From the NCBI RefSeq assembly GCF_037478005.1, contig NZ_CP144164.1, positions 868,001-932,000 on the forward strand: a stretch of 64,000 bases of DNA. Reading direction: 5' to 3'. Under the pieces are notes generated by a model. That model was given only the letters and a program-made list of their open reading frames with translations. It searched no databases and was not told the origin of the DNA. The position numbers and the translations under genes are program-made. Below, one piece after another: positions 8,244 to 18,100 of the stretch. Source of the stretch: Alteromonas sp. M12 (lineage in GTDB: Bacteria > Pseudomonadota > Gammaproteobacteria > Enterobacterales > Alteromonadaceae). Position 1 is the stretch's first letter. Every line of letters starts with the position of its first letter.

Positions 8244-8615
8244 ATGTTTAGGTATTTAATTGTTTTAGCAGAAGTTGTGATTTTAGTGATGACGCTACGT
8301 TCGTCGTTCGCGCAGTATTTGCTGGCTGATATCCAAAATGATTTATCCCAATTAATGACTGAAATATCGATGAAAATGGAAAAAACGCAACTAAATGATG
8401 TGCGTTATGCGCTAGCGCCCTATACGGAACAGATGCGCGATTTTCAACGTGATTACATACTTCAAATTACCGATAGTTCTGAAAACCTCGTTAATTTCCA
8501 CGCTAAATATTGTCTACAACGGGAAATAAATCCCTACGTTAATGGTTCGAATTTAGAGCTGGTTTGTCACACCATTAGTAATTCAACTTTATTAGATGTG
8601 AGCGAATCATCTTAG
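8244..8615 (+). CDS. Small exported or membrane-anchored protein of unknown function
   Basis: This 123-residue protein is not recognised. Residues 1-24 form a short positive start followed by a hydrophobic segment (F-R-Y-L-I-V-L-A-E-V-V-I-L-V-M-T-L), either a signal peptide or a membrane anchor. A helical charged region of about 60 residues follows, with coiled-coil-like spacing. The C-terminal part holds two cysteines (Y-C-L-Q and V-C-H-T) that could form a disulfide. It is convergent with the histidine kinase gene, 34 bp away. Possible -35/-10 elements (TTGCAA, 18 nt, GATAAT) lie around 8125-8155. The Shine-Dalgarno is weak (GTGAAAG). Confidence 0.6.
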   Translation: MFRYLIVLAEVVILVMTLRSSFAQYLLADIQNDLSQLMTEISMKMEKTQLNDVRYALAPYTEQMRDFQRDYILQITDSSENLVNFHAKYCLQREINPYVNGSNLELVCHTISNSTLLDVSESS

Positions 8616-8649
8616 TGTTTTAAGCGACACTTGATATTTAATCGCTCAA

Positions 8650-9891
8650 CTATTTGATCTGCGGTGCGGATTTAAATAGAAGACAGAAACCAGCACCGCC
8701 TAAATCTGCATTTTCAACCCAGCATTCACCATCATGCCAATGCATTATCCGTTTAATAATTGCTAAGCCTAAACCGGCTCCTCCACGTTTCCTATCACGG
8801 CTATTATCAGGACGGAAAAAGGGCTCAAAGATACGCTTTTGATAGATTTCAGGTACGCCTAATCCGTCATCTTCCATGCGCAACAATACGCCCCGTGGGT
8901 GTTTGCAAACCACTATTCTTATGATTGAGTTAGCGTATCTGTTGGCATTATTAAATAGGTTGTCTATTACTCGTTCAATAAAGTGTTCGTCTCCCAAAAT
9001 GGTAAGATCTGAGCCAATAAATTGAATACTGACTTGCGGCTGGCTACTTTTTTGTAAATATTCGATGCGTTGTTTGCACAATGTTAAAAGTGGGATCTCG
9101 GATATATTCAACTCTGGCTCTTGCACTTCCATGCTGGTGTAACTCAACATTTCTTGCACTAATTTTTCCAATTCATCAATATCTTTATTCATTTCGCTCC
9201 AAGGGCCAGATTGATCATAATCGTGGGCCGCGATTGCAAATTTTAGGCGAGACAATGGTGTTCTGAATTCGTGAGCAACTGCACCTGTTAACTCTCTTTG
9301 TGTGTTTAACAGTTCGCGCACTCGATTGCCTAAATCGTTTAATGCAATGGCGATTGGGTAAACAACCGAGGTTCGTTCAACATCTATCGGTGGAAATTCA
9401 CCGCTGGGTCCAATCCGAGTCGCCGTTTGTTTCAATTGAAGCAGGTCTTTCCATAATGGCCATAACCACAGTGCAATTAACCCTGCCAGTAAAAAGAAAA
9501 ATAAACCGCTGTATAAGACGTATTTACTGGTGCTTGTTTGATTGTGTAGCAAGCTAATTTCGATCAGTTTAGATGGTGGTGTTAGGAAGTAAATTTGAGT
9601 GCCATTTTGGCGGTCGAATAAGACCACGGGTAATTTCTGTTGCAATTTAGCAAGTTCTTCAGAATTCCAAGCCATATCAGCGGTGTTCAAGGTTGATACT
9701 GAGAATATTTGTTTGTCTAAATCATTGGCGGAGATGCCACCACGTTGATGCAAAGCCGTCAATGCATCTACAATGGCTGCGTCTCCTTGATTAAAGGCGT
9801 CGTCATTAAAAAATACATGATTGAGCAAAGCACTCAGTGCTACAAGGGATAGCGCAATAAATAGATATAAACTTAAAAATAAACGGGTCAT
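8650..9891 (-). CDS. Sensor histidine kinase, RstB-like
   Basis: This 413-residue inner-membrane kinase has transmembrane segments near residues 5-25 and 130-150 that enclose a periplasmic sensor region of about 100 residues. A HAMP-like linker follows. The HisKA domain has the phospho-acceptor motif [11 protein letters not shown] (His near residue 207). The HATPase domain has an N-box N-L-F-N-N-A-N-R-Y, a G1 box E-D-D-G-L-G-V and a G2 box G-G-A-G-L-G-L-A-I. It is the last gene of the four-gene minus-strand operon and lies 30 bp after its response regulator. RstB of E. coli is the closest named relative I recall. The signal is unknown, although the neighbouring MipA/DUF3019 genes suggest an envelope stress. 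Confidence 0.88.
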   Translation of the reverse strand: MTRLFLSLYLFIALSLVALSALLNHVFFNDDAFNQGDAAIVDALTALHQRGGISANDLDKQIFSVSTLNTADMAWNSEELAKLQQKLPVVLFDRQNGTQIYFLTPPSKLIEISLLHNQTSTSKYVLYSGLFFFLLAGLIALWLWPLWKDLLQLKQTATRIGPSGEFPPIDVERTSVVYPIAIALNDLGNRVRELLNTQRELTGAVAHEFRTPLSRLKFAIAAHDYDQSGPWSEMNKDIDELEKLVQEMLSYTSMEVQEPELNISEIPLLTLCKQRIEYLQKSSQPQVSIQFIGSDLTILGDEHFIERVIDNLFNNANRYANSIIRIVVCKHPRGVLLRMEDDGLGVPEIYQKRIFEPFFRPDNSRDRKRGGAGLGLAIIKRIMHWHDGECWVENADLGGAGFCLLFKSAPQIK

Positions 9892-9921
9892 ATTATGGCT
9901 GGATGATTTTCCAAAATTGCA

Positions 9922-10626
9922 CTATTCCCAAGCATCAGGCACAAAGAAAAATCCCTTCCCCCAAATTGTTTTTATCTTGTAGGGGTTTTGTGGGTTATCC
10001 CGAAGTTTTTTACGTAATCGGGAAATGCGCACATCAGCGGATCTGTCTAAACCATCATACTCTCTGCCAATTAACTCGCTGTATAAGGTTTCTCGTTCCA
10101 CGAGTTTGGATGGGTTGGTAGCTAATTTCCACAGCATATCGAATTCGTGACTGGTCAGTTGAATCGATTCGTCTGACAAAAATACTTGTCGAGAATTGCG
10201 GTTGATTCTCAACTGCCCAAAATGCAATTCGTCAGTTTGTTGCATCGCTTCATTGTTGTGTGTGTCACTGCGCCTTAATAATGCATTTATGCGCGCTAAC
10301 AGCACGCGGGGTTCTACTGGTTTAATAACGTAATCGTCTGCACCGAGTTCTAATCCCAACACTTGGTCGAAGTCGGAGCTCTTCGCGGTCACAAACAACA
10401 GAGGTCCGCTAAAGGTTTTGCGTAATTTTTTGCACAACTCGAAACCATCTTCGCCAGGCAACATGATGTCGAGAATAATAATGTCAGGTTCGAATGTTGC
10501 CATGCTTTGAGTCAACTTTAAGGAGTCGTATAAACAATGGACTTCAAAATCCTGCTGGTTCAGAAAATTAGCCATTAATTGGCTTAAGCGTTTGTCATCC
10601 TCAATCAATAAAATGCGTTTGTTCAA
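9922..10626 (-). CDS. OmpR-family response regulator, RstA-like
   Basis: The receiver domain (residues 1-120) has the acidic pocket E9-D10-D11, phospho-acceptor Asp53 (I-L-D-I-M-L-P), the T/S switch F-V-T-A-K and the conserved lysine in V-I-K-P. A winged-helix DNA-binding domain follows, with L-T-S-H-E-F-D-M-L-W and a C-terminal G-K-G-F-F-F-V. I place the start at TTG 10626, because GGAG stands six bases before it and the protein then begins M-N-K-R-I-L-L-I-E-D-D like its relatives. It then overlaps the DUF3019 stop as TTGA, the same 4-bp coupling as upstream. A TTG at 10638 would add four residues. Confidence 0.88.
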   Translation of the reverse strand: MNKRILLIEDDKRLSQLMANFLNQQDFEVHCLYDSLKLTQSMATFEPDIIILDIMLPGEDGFELCKKLRKTFSGPLLFVTAKSSDFDQVLGLELGADDYVIKPVEPRVLLARINALLRRSDTHNNEAMQQTDELHFGQLRINRNSRQVFLSDESIQLTSHEFDMLWKLATNPSKLVERETLYSELIGREYDGLDRSADVRISRLRKKLRDNPQNPYKIKTIWGKGFFFVPDAWE

Positions 10627-11027
10627 AATAGACTCCAAGGTTGCCTAACCCGTCTAACCTGCTTTTTGCTAGCTCTGGCTTTAATATCCATTTCATGGGA
10701 CAGAATGACAGTACCATTTTCAGACTTGAGATATAATACAGTATCTTCGTTGAAACGAATTACAAGGGTGTTTTGTTGCGCCGTTCCTGACCAGCAACTT
10801 AACCTCGTTTGATCTTGATAATAGCAGTAGGTTCCTGGTTGTAAATTCTGAAAATTAAGTGTTAATGCCATTTCGCAGGTGTCACCTAAGTTTTCCACAA
10901 TGCATACTTTAGGCTGAACACTCCAACTGGGTGCCGCCCCCCATACTTTTGGTATGCCGACAATTATTGTCAACACCATCACCAGTAAATAGCCAATTTT
11001 GAATTTGCAGCAGCACTGATTCATCAA
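10623..11027 (-). CDS. DUF3019 family exported protein
   Basis: This 134-residue protein has a signal peptide (about residues 1-30, ending G-A-A or V-W-G-A-A). A small beta-rich domain follows with four conserved cysteines (C-I-V-E, C-E-M, C-Y-Y, C-W-S), likely two disulfides. The pattern matches the DUF3019 family of Shewanella and Alteromonas, whose function is unknown. It overlaps the MipA/OmpV gene by ATGA and the response regulator by TTGA, so all four genes of the operon appear translationally coupled. A periplasmic accessory or sensor role for the two-component pair is an inference from context. Confidence 0.8.
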   Translation of the reverse strand: MMNQCCCKFKIGYLLVMVLTIIVGIPKVWGAAPSWSVQPKVCIVENLGDTCEMALTLNFQNLQPGTYCYYQDQTRLSCWSGTAQQNTLVIRFNEDTVLYLKSENGTVILSHEMDIKARASKKQVRRVRQPWSLF

Positions 11028-11902
11028 AAACGCCGCCCCAAACCAACAAACAAATTGGTCACATTGTTTTCTTCTACAATAGGGCTATTAATCATTGAAG
11101 TATGTAGTTTGCGATAGGCAGCATTGGCTATCCAGTGCCAATTTTCATCGAGTTTTTTAGTATACAAAAGTGATATACCGGGTTGCAGCCCAGAAGATAC
11201 TTGATAGTGATAGTTCGGATTCGCAGTGTCTTTTTTATCAATTCCATAATAATAGTTTGCTAAGTTAGCACTTTTCCAAACTATGCTAGGGCGCACCATA
11301 AACTGCCAGTTATCGCCAATCCAGTAATATTGATAAGAAAGATTGGCCTTTTGACCTTGATGCACGTTGCTCGCATCGGTTTCGATAGAAAAACTGATTT
11401 CGTGATTACCGTTATAAAAATGGAATCGAGTACCGAAATTAATTGCCCAACTTCGACCGCTGATTTCGTCAACTGAGAGTCTAGCGTCCTCGGAGGTTAG
11501 GTCACCATCTGTGTCTTTGTTTGGAGGCTCAATGGAGGGCGAGGAAGGAAATGCGGCGGGCACAGTTACATTGCCAGGATGCCAGAGTTCGAAAAAAGTT
11601 TTTTCTCGATCAAGGGTTAGATAGGTTTCAATGCCGGTCTTTTCGGTTTGTTGCCACTGATAACCGATTTCTCCGTTATCAAAGTAAAACTGTTCGCCAT
11701 ACCAAGCCACATCGAACAATATAACGTTAGGGAAGTTATCGCCATCAACTAATGGATTAGAACGAACGCCTATACCAAAGGCGACACCTATATCCCATTC
11801 TTCTTCTTGTATGCAATTTTTGGATGTTTCACAGCCTAATAACGGGCTCGCATAGCCAGTTGCAATGAAAAAGATAACGCATATTAGATAGTGTTTTAAC
11901 AC
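11024..11902 (-). CDS. MipA/OmpV family outer-membrane protein
   Basis: This 292-residue protein has a signal peptide (about residues 1-23) and then alternating beta-strand sequence ending in the aromatic C-terminal strand N-L-F-V-G-L-G-R-R-F, typical of outer-membrane barrels. The early G-V-A-F-G-I-G-V-R-S-N-P and D-N-F-P-N-V-I-L-F-D-V-A-W-Y-G-E-Q-F-Y-F-D motifs are characteristic of the MipA/OmpV family. It is the first gene of the operon with DUF3019 and the RstA/RstB-like pair, and so is probably a target or part of the same envelope response. The two cysteines near the N-terminus (C-E-T-S-K-N-C) may form a disulfide. Confidence 0.85.
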   Translation of the reverse strand: MLKHYLICVIFFIATGYASPLLGCETSKNCIQEEEWDIGVAFGIGVRSNPLVDGDNFPNVILFDVAWYGEQFYFDNGEIGYQWQQTEKTGIETYLTLDREKTFFELWHPGNVTVPAAFPSSPSIEPPNKDTDGDLTSEDARLSVDEISGRSWAINFGTRFHFYNGNHEISFSIETDASNVHQGQKANLSYQYYWIGDNWQFMVRPSIVWKSANLANYYYGIDKKDTANPNYHYQVSSGLQPGISLLYTKKLDENWHWIANAAYRKLHTSMINSPIVEENNVTNLFVGLGRRF

Positions 11903-12109
11903 CTCATTCTCGACCTTCAGCTAGCACAATATTGTTGAGCAAATATTTGCTCAATACTGAAAGGTTAACAGACCTTTTGCAAACCTACATCGTCGGGTTA
12001 CAAATATTCACAATTATTGTCAATTCTTAATAGAAAATAACAACTCCAGTTACTAGGATTAAATCAGTAATGGTATAGATATTAAAAGTTTGAAAGAAAG
12101 GTGTGTGCT

Positions 12110-14107
12110 ATGTATGGAAATAAAGCTGCAATGTCTTCTTTGTTTGCCGCCTTACTATTAGGGGCATGCGGTGGAGGGAGTGGGACAGACACAAAAGTGA
12201 CTGAAAACAAACCGCCTGAAGTCAATCAACCCAGTGGTTTTGTCGGTGCCTTAGTTCAAGACTCGGGGAAAACCGAGCGCTATATAAAAAATGGCATTTA
12301 TGCCGCATCATTAAGTGAGTCTGATTACACCGCTGGGGGGGATGTGGCGAGCCCGAGTATCGGCAGTAGCCCTTATTCCACAACTAATACCGTAGAAAGT
12401 GGTGTCGATGAGGCCGATAGAATTAAATACGATGGTGAAACTTTCTATTTGGCAAACTATCCTATTTGGTCATCTGCAAATCAAAGTCCAGCCGATATTC
12501 GAGTTATCCAACGAAATCAGGACGACACGCTAACGAGTCTCCCAAACATTCCGTTAGCACAAGAGAGTGACGACATTATTGGCATATATCTACATCAAAA
12601 ACGTTTAGTCGCGATAAGTTCTACTATGCCGGTTTATCCCATCGATTTCATCAGCATTGCTCCTTGGGAGCCCGTTGAACAGAAATTCAGCGTGCAATTT
12701 TTTAATGTTAGTGATCCGCACAACGCTCTGGCTGAAAACCTCCTGACATTTGATGGCTCGTTACTATCAACCCGTCGAATTGATAACCAATTATATGTGG
12801 CCAGTAGTTATGTCCCGTATATTGACGGCCTTCAACCGTATGCAGCTACAGATGAGGAGAAACTAGCGAATTATCAGAACGTTATTGGTGTTTCCAGTGA
12901 CGATGTAATGCCCCGTGTTGATATCAATGGTCAATCAATGGCAATGAACCTTATGGCTGAGTGTTATGTTCCTGAAGCCGCTACAGAGGATGATGGTTTT
13001 GCTCAGATATTAACGGTGACTAGAATCAATATAGATGACCCAACTGATCAACAATCTATCTGCATGAGCGTACAAGCTTATATGCTCTATATGTCAGAGC
13101 AATCTATGTACTTAGCAAGCAGTATTGAAGGGCAACAAACAGCGTTTCATAAAATTAGTTTAGAGAATATGAGCTATCAGGCATCGGGCGCTGTTGATGG
13201 TGTGTTGAGCTGGCGAAGTGATCCCTTATTTAAGGTTGATGAAAGTGATGGCTACTTACGAGTAGTAACCACTGATAATTCGGTTTCTCCTGCAGTTCAT
13301 CAACTGACGGTCTTAGCTCAAAGTGGCAATGAGTTGACGACTATTGCAAGTTTACCTAATGAAAATCAACCGCAAGCGATTGGCAAACCCGGAGAAGATA
13401 TATACGCGGTGAGATTTATCGATGAGCAAGCATATATAGTTACCTTTGAACGAATCGATCCGCTTTATATTATTGATTTAAGTGATAATAGCGCACCTTT
13501 CATCGCTGGTAGCCTAGAAATTCCTGGTTTTTCAAGTTATTTGCATCCCCTCAAAAATGGTTTATTACTGGGAGTTGGCCAACAAGTCCAGCTTGATGAC
13601 TTGCCCAGTAACGGTGATGCAACGCTAGTTGAAAACAGTGCGCAGGTGATGCTTTCTCCACCACCTGTGGAGCCAAATGGAATGAAAGTGAGCTTATTTG
13701 ATATTCGTGATGCGGCTAACCCAATTGAGCTGACATCCATTATTGCTGCGGATGCATTTACGCCTGTGGAATTCAATTACAAAGCGCTGAGCGTATTGGA
13801 AGCGGATGGTTTCTATCGGTTCGCTTTCCCAGTGGAAAAACTTAAATCTTCAACTGATGTAAGCAGCAATGACAATGTGGTTGATGTGCCACAGAATAGT
13901 TTGATGTTGTTTGCGGTTGAAACGAAGGATGTATCACCAGAATTAGAATGGCTGGGGAATGTCAAAGCTGATAATGACAGTGCGGAATATATCTTTTCAG
14001 GTGAAGATCGCAGCGTTATTCAAGGGGAATATGTATATTACTTCCGAGGAAATCAAGTTTGGCAAGCACTGTGGGCAAATCCAAGTGCAGTTTCAGGACC
14101 TTTTTAA
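12110..14107 (+). CDS. Secreted beta-propeller lipoprotein
   Basis: This 665-residue predicted lipoprotein has lipobox L-L-G-A-C (Cys near residue 20) followed by a Gly/Ser-rich linker. The body matches the secreted C-terminal beta-propeller family found widely in marine bacteria and archaea: S-G-V-D-E-A-D-R-I-K-Y-D-G early, then repeated Y-L-A-S/V-A-S blades, R-F-I-D-E-Q-A-Y-I-V-T-F and Y-I-I-D-L-S-D-N-S-A-P. The S-x-V-D-E-A-D-x-I-K-x-D-G motif is the most diagnostic. The ATG at 12110 has AAAGG eight bases upstream; a GTG nine bases earlier is less likely. The function of the family is unknown. It is followed by a strong terminator and seems to stand alone. Confidence 0.8.
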   Translation: MYGNKAAMSSLFAALLLGACGGGSGTDTKVTENKPPEVNQPSGFVGALVQDSGKTERYIKNGIYAASLSESDYTAGGDVASPSIGSSPYSTTNTVESGVDEADRIKYDGETFYLANYPIWSSANQSPADIRVIQRNQDDTLTSLPNIPLAQESDDIIGIYLHQKRLVAISSTMPVYPIDFISIAPWEPVEQKFSVQFFNVSDPHNALAENLLTFDGSLLSTRRIDNQLYVASSYVPYIDGLQPYAATDEEKLANYQNVIGVSSDDVMPRVDINGQSMAMNLMAECYVPEAATEDDGFAQILTVTRINIDDPTDQQSICMSVQAYMLYMSEQSMYLASSIEGQQTAFHKISLENMSYQASGAVDGVLSWRSDPLFKVDESDGYLRVVTTDNSVSPAVHQLTVLAQSGNELTTIASLPNENQPQAIGKPGEDIYAVRFIDEQAYIVTFERIDPLYIIDLSDNSAPFIAGSLEIPGFSSYLHPLKNGLLLGVGQQVQLDDLPSNGDATLVENSAQVMLSPPPVEPNGMKVSLFDIRDAANPIELTSIIAADAFTPVEFNYKALSVLEADGFYRFAFPVEKLKSSTDVSSNDNVVDVPQNSLMLFAVETKDVSPELEWLGNVKADNDSAEYIFSGEDRSVIQGEYVYYFRGNQVWQALWANPSAVSGPF

Positions 14108-14153
14108 GGCCGTCCATTTAAAGCTCTAAGAATTAGGGCACTAGGCCTTTGGG

Positions 14154-14181
14154 GCCGTCTCTATTGTGACGGCTCTTTTTT
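14154..14181 (+). terminator. Rho-independent terminator after the beta-propeller gene
   Basis: The inverted repeat GCCGTC / GACGGC with an 8-nt loop is followed by a run of six T. It sits about 45 nt after the stop codon. Confidence 0.8.
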
Positions 14182-14336
14182 ATTCGGGAACATTTTAGAT
14201 AGTTTACCTGTCTACAATATACACGATGAATTATGCTGGGCTTCTTAGTTACAATAGTGCTATTCAGTGGCTGTTCATAATAGTCAGCCTAAACTGTAAT
14301 TAAGCTGGCTTTTAATTTAAACAAAGGGGATTAACA

Positions 14337-14864
14337 ATGAAAAACCTGTCATTAGCATTGATTGCGACTGTCGCAACAACGGTCTCGTGTTTCAGTTATG
14401 CAAAAGCCGATGTGGAAATTACATGGGAAAACCCGAAAGAGTTCCGCGATGTTAAACCCACTCTGCAATCGCGCACTAAATTCAGAGAGCAGACTTTTAG
14501 CAAACTTGAGGAATTTATTACTGAATTAGCCGAAGATCTGCCGGACGGCCAAAAATTAACCATGACTGTTACTAATTTGGATTTGGCGGGAGAAGTATGG
14601 CCTTCATCTTTCGTAGGAATGGGCAATGCCGGAGGCGAAGTTAGAGTCGTAAAACAAATCGACATTCCGCGGATGACGTTTTCGTACTCATTAATAGATA
14701 CTAAGGGTAAAGTTCTGCATTCTGCTGATGAGGTTAACCTTAAAGATATGAGTTTTATGGATCACTCGACGATTCGCTTTAAAAACGATTCTTTAAAGTA
14801 TGAGAAAAAAATGATTGAAGATTGGTTTAACGATGAATTTCCGGATTTAATCGCCAAAAAATGA
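14337..14864 (+). CDS. DUF3016 domain protein, periplasmic
   Basis: This 175-residue exported protein has a signal peptide (residues 1-24, ending S-Y-A-K-A). The mature part begins D-V-E-I-T-W-E-N-P-K-E-F-R-D-V-K-P and contains L-T-M-T-V-T-N-L-D-L-A-G-E and R-V-V-K-Q-I-D-I-P-R-M. It ends in a helical W-F-N-D-E-F segment. These features match DUF3016, a family of unknown function in Shewanella, Alteromonas and Xanthomonas. AAAGGGG precedes the ATG at a good distance. It is bounded by terminators on both sides and so is monocistronic. Confidence 0.8.
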   Translation: MKNLSLALIATVATTVSCFSYAKADVEITWENPKEFRDVKPTLQSRTKFREQTFSKLEEFITELAEDLPDGQKLTMTVTNLDLAGEVWPSSFVGMGNAGGEVRVVKQIDIPRMTFSYSLIDTKGKVLHSADEVNLKDMSFMDHSTIRFKNDSLKYEKKMIEDWFNDEFPDLIAKK

Positions 14865-14871
14865 AAAAAAG

Positions 14872-14893
14872 ACCGCCAATTGGCGGTTTTTTT
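14872..14893 (+). terminator. Rho-independent terminator after DUF3016 gene
   Basis: The perfect palindrome ACCGCCAATTGGCGGT is followed by a T-run and starts seven bases after the stop codon. The A-run on its left also suits reverse transcripts. Confidence 0.88.
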
Positions 14894-15066
14894 CTGACCA
14901 TTTGTTCAGGTTTATTATTTGAATAACCCTTTAAAATCAATATGAAACAATGATTTCATTATTTTTGCGGTGAAATATATTTACCCTTCAAGCGTCTCCA
15001 TGCCTTTTTAATTCGTTGAATTACTAACCTGTTTCTGACAATATCGATGCCGGAAAAAGGTACAGT

Positions 15067-15100
15067 TTGTCATTTGAATGTCACACAATGGCAATACCAT
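15067..15100 (+). promoter_or_regulatory. Pho box and -10 upstream of the secreted nuclease
   Basis: TTGTCAT-TTGA-ATGTCAC (15067-15084) has the 7-4-7 layout of PhoB sites and matches the CTGTCAT/CTGTCAC half-sites at six of seven positions each. A -10-like TACCAT (15095-15100) follows after 10 nt. It lies 106 nt before the start codon. The other 200 bp of the gap shows nothing else recognisable. Confidence 0.72.
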
Positions 15101-15189
15101 CCGACCACTAATAAAAAGGGCTACGCCCCAAAAAATAACTAATTATAAGCCATTAAATGGCATTTGAAGTACTCAGGTTAGGAGAGGCT

Positions 15190-18100
15190 ATGAAAATTAA
15201 GTATCCAGCGTTGCTGGCGCTTGTGTGTGCATCCTTCGCGCATGCAGAAAGCGTATTCATCAACGAACTTCATTACGATAATGTCAGTACTGATTCCGGC
15301 GAAGCAATAGAAATTGCAGGTCCGGCAGACACTGACCTAAGCGGATGGAGTTTAGTATTTTATAACGGAAGTAATGGTTCAGTTTACCAAACCACTTCTC
15401 TAAATGGCAGCATACCCAATCAGCAAGACGGTTTTGGTACAGTAGCTGTTTCTTATCCTTCAAACGGTATTCAAAACGGCCCTGACGCAATTGCATTAGT
15501 AGATAGTAGTAATACTGTTGTTCAATTTATTAGCTACGAAGGCACATTTGATGCCGTAGGTGGTGCAGCGGATGGAATGACCCCTACCGATATTGGCGTT
15601 TCCGAAAGCGGCAGTACGGCTGTTGGTGATTCGTTACAGTTGTCTGGTTCAGGCACCGTTTACGGTGACTTTGCGTGGCAAAGTGCAGCGGCAAATACCT
15701 TTGGTGCAGTTAACACTGGGCAAACGTTTGGCAGTGGCGATGATGGCGGCGGCGATGACGGTGGCGGTGATGATACAGGTAGCCTAGAGGGCGTTTGTTT
15801 TAACTGCCCAGATTTAGATAAAGTTGCCGATGCCGCAGAGTTTAATGACGCCAGTTATTATGCAACTGTTATTACTGAAGTGGAGAATGGTTCTACTTCT
15901 ACAATGATTAAATCGGCATTGACTGATGTTATCTCAACTGATCATCGTGTGCTTACTTATGATCAAGTCTGGACCGCTTTAACGGAGTCAGATGAAGATC
16001 CAGAAAATGCTGATAATGTGCTATTAATTTATAAAGGCATTTCACTGCCTAAGTTATCTAACGGTAGCGCTGAGCAAAGTTCTGATCCAGACAATTGGAA
16101 TCGTGAACATGTATGGCCCAACAGCCATGGTTTCCCTGATCGTGATTTTGAAGCTTACACAGATATCCATCATTTACGTCCTTCAGATATTTCAGTTAAC
16201 AGCTCTCGCGGTAATCTCGACTTCGACAACAGCGATTCCCCATTAGCTGAAGCACCAAGTAATTCGATTGATAGCGATTCTTTTGAACCTCGCGATGCAG
16301 TCAAAGGTGATGTTGCTCGTATGATGTTTTACATGGACACTCGCTACGAAGGCTTAAGTGACATAACACCTGATTTAGCGTTAAGTAACGGTTTGACTAG
16401 CGCTGGTGAAGCGCAGCTTGGCAGACTTTGTCGTTTAATTGAATGGCATAATGCTGATCCAGTTGATTCTGTTGAACAACAACGTAACGAAACGATTTAT
16501 GAATACCAAGGTAACCGTAATCCGTTTATTGATCATCCTGAATGGGTAGCAACATTATACGTTGCAGAAGTTTGTGGTGACGATGATGGTGGTGACGGTG
16601 AAGAGCCTGTTGATACAGGTACAGTAGAAGCTAACGCCTTAGTTATTACCGAAATCATGCAAAACCCTAACACAATAAGTGACAGTGACGGTGAATGGTT
16701 TGAAGTACTCAATACCAGTACCCAAGTGGTTAACTTGAATGGTTGGACAATTCGTGACGATGGTTCAGATTCATTCGTTGTAGACCAAGATGTGTTTATC
16801 GGTGTGGGCGAATATGCCGTACTAGGTAATAATGCAGACACATCAGTAAATGGCGGAATTACTTTGGCTTATGCCTATGGTAGTTCTATGTTTTTGTCAA
16901 ACAGTGATGACGAGATAGTTCTGGTTGATCCTGAAGGCAATATCATCGACGAAATCACTTATGATAATGGTGATACATTCCCTGATCCAAACGGCGCGTC
17001 AATGTATCTAGTTGACCTTTATGGGGACAACAATATTGGTGCGAAATGGGCTGAAGATACTACTAACTTCTACGATACCAACAACTCTGGTACACCGGGT
17101 AGCGGTGACGCGAGCTTTAGTTTGGTTATCACTGAAATCATGCAAAACCCAAGTGCGGTAAGTGATGCAAATGGCGAATATGTTGAAATACTCAATACTG
17201 GCGTTATTGCAGCTAACTTAAATGGTTGGGTGTTACGTGATAATGACTTTGATTCACACACTATCGTTGGCGACGTATATGTGCCAGCTGGTACTTATGC
17301 GGTTTTAGCTATCAATAGTGATTCTGAGACCAATGGTGGCATGGATGTTCTGTATCAATATAGTGGCTTTACCGCAGCAAATGGTGGTGATGAAGTCGTA
17401 TTAGTGCGCCCTAATGGTGATATCGAAGATATCGTTGAATACGATGGCGGACCAGCATTCCCAGATCCAAATGGGGCTTCAATGACGCTAATTTCAGCGA
17501 GTCTAGATAATAACGTTGGTGCAAACTGGGTTGCAGAATCAACAGAGACGTTTGGTAGTGGTGACTATGGAACACCAGGTTCTGGTCCTGATGGTAAAAC
17601 CTATGGCGGTGGCGGAGATGACCCTGTTGACGAAATACCTGAAATTGGTGTTTGTACTGATCCAGCGACTCTGATTAGCGAAATTCAAGGTAATGATTTT
17701 GCATCGCCTCTAGAAGGACAAGAGCATATAGTTGAAGCTGTAGTCACTTCGGTAACGGCTGACTTTGGTGGTTTCTACGTACAAGAGGAAGATTTTGACG
17801 CAGACGCTGACTCAGCTACATCTGAAGGTATTTACGTTAGTTACTACGATACTGATGCATTACCTGAGATGGGAAATGTGGTTCGTCTAATCGGCACCGT
17901 AGCTGAAAACTTTGGTCGTACACAACTAAATGTATCTTCTGCTTATTTGGCATGTGGCACAGGTAGTGTAACGCCAACTGCCTTTACTATGCCGTTTAGT
18001 AGTTCTCTTGATGCTGAATCATTAGAAAATATGTTGGTGGTTAACGAATCTCCGCTGACGGTAACAGATACCTACACATTGGCCCGTTTCGGCGAAGTTG

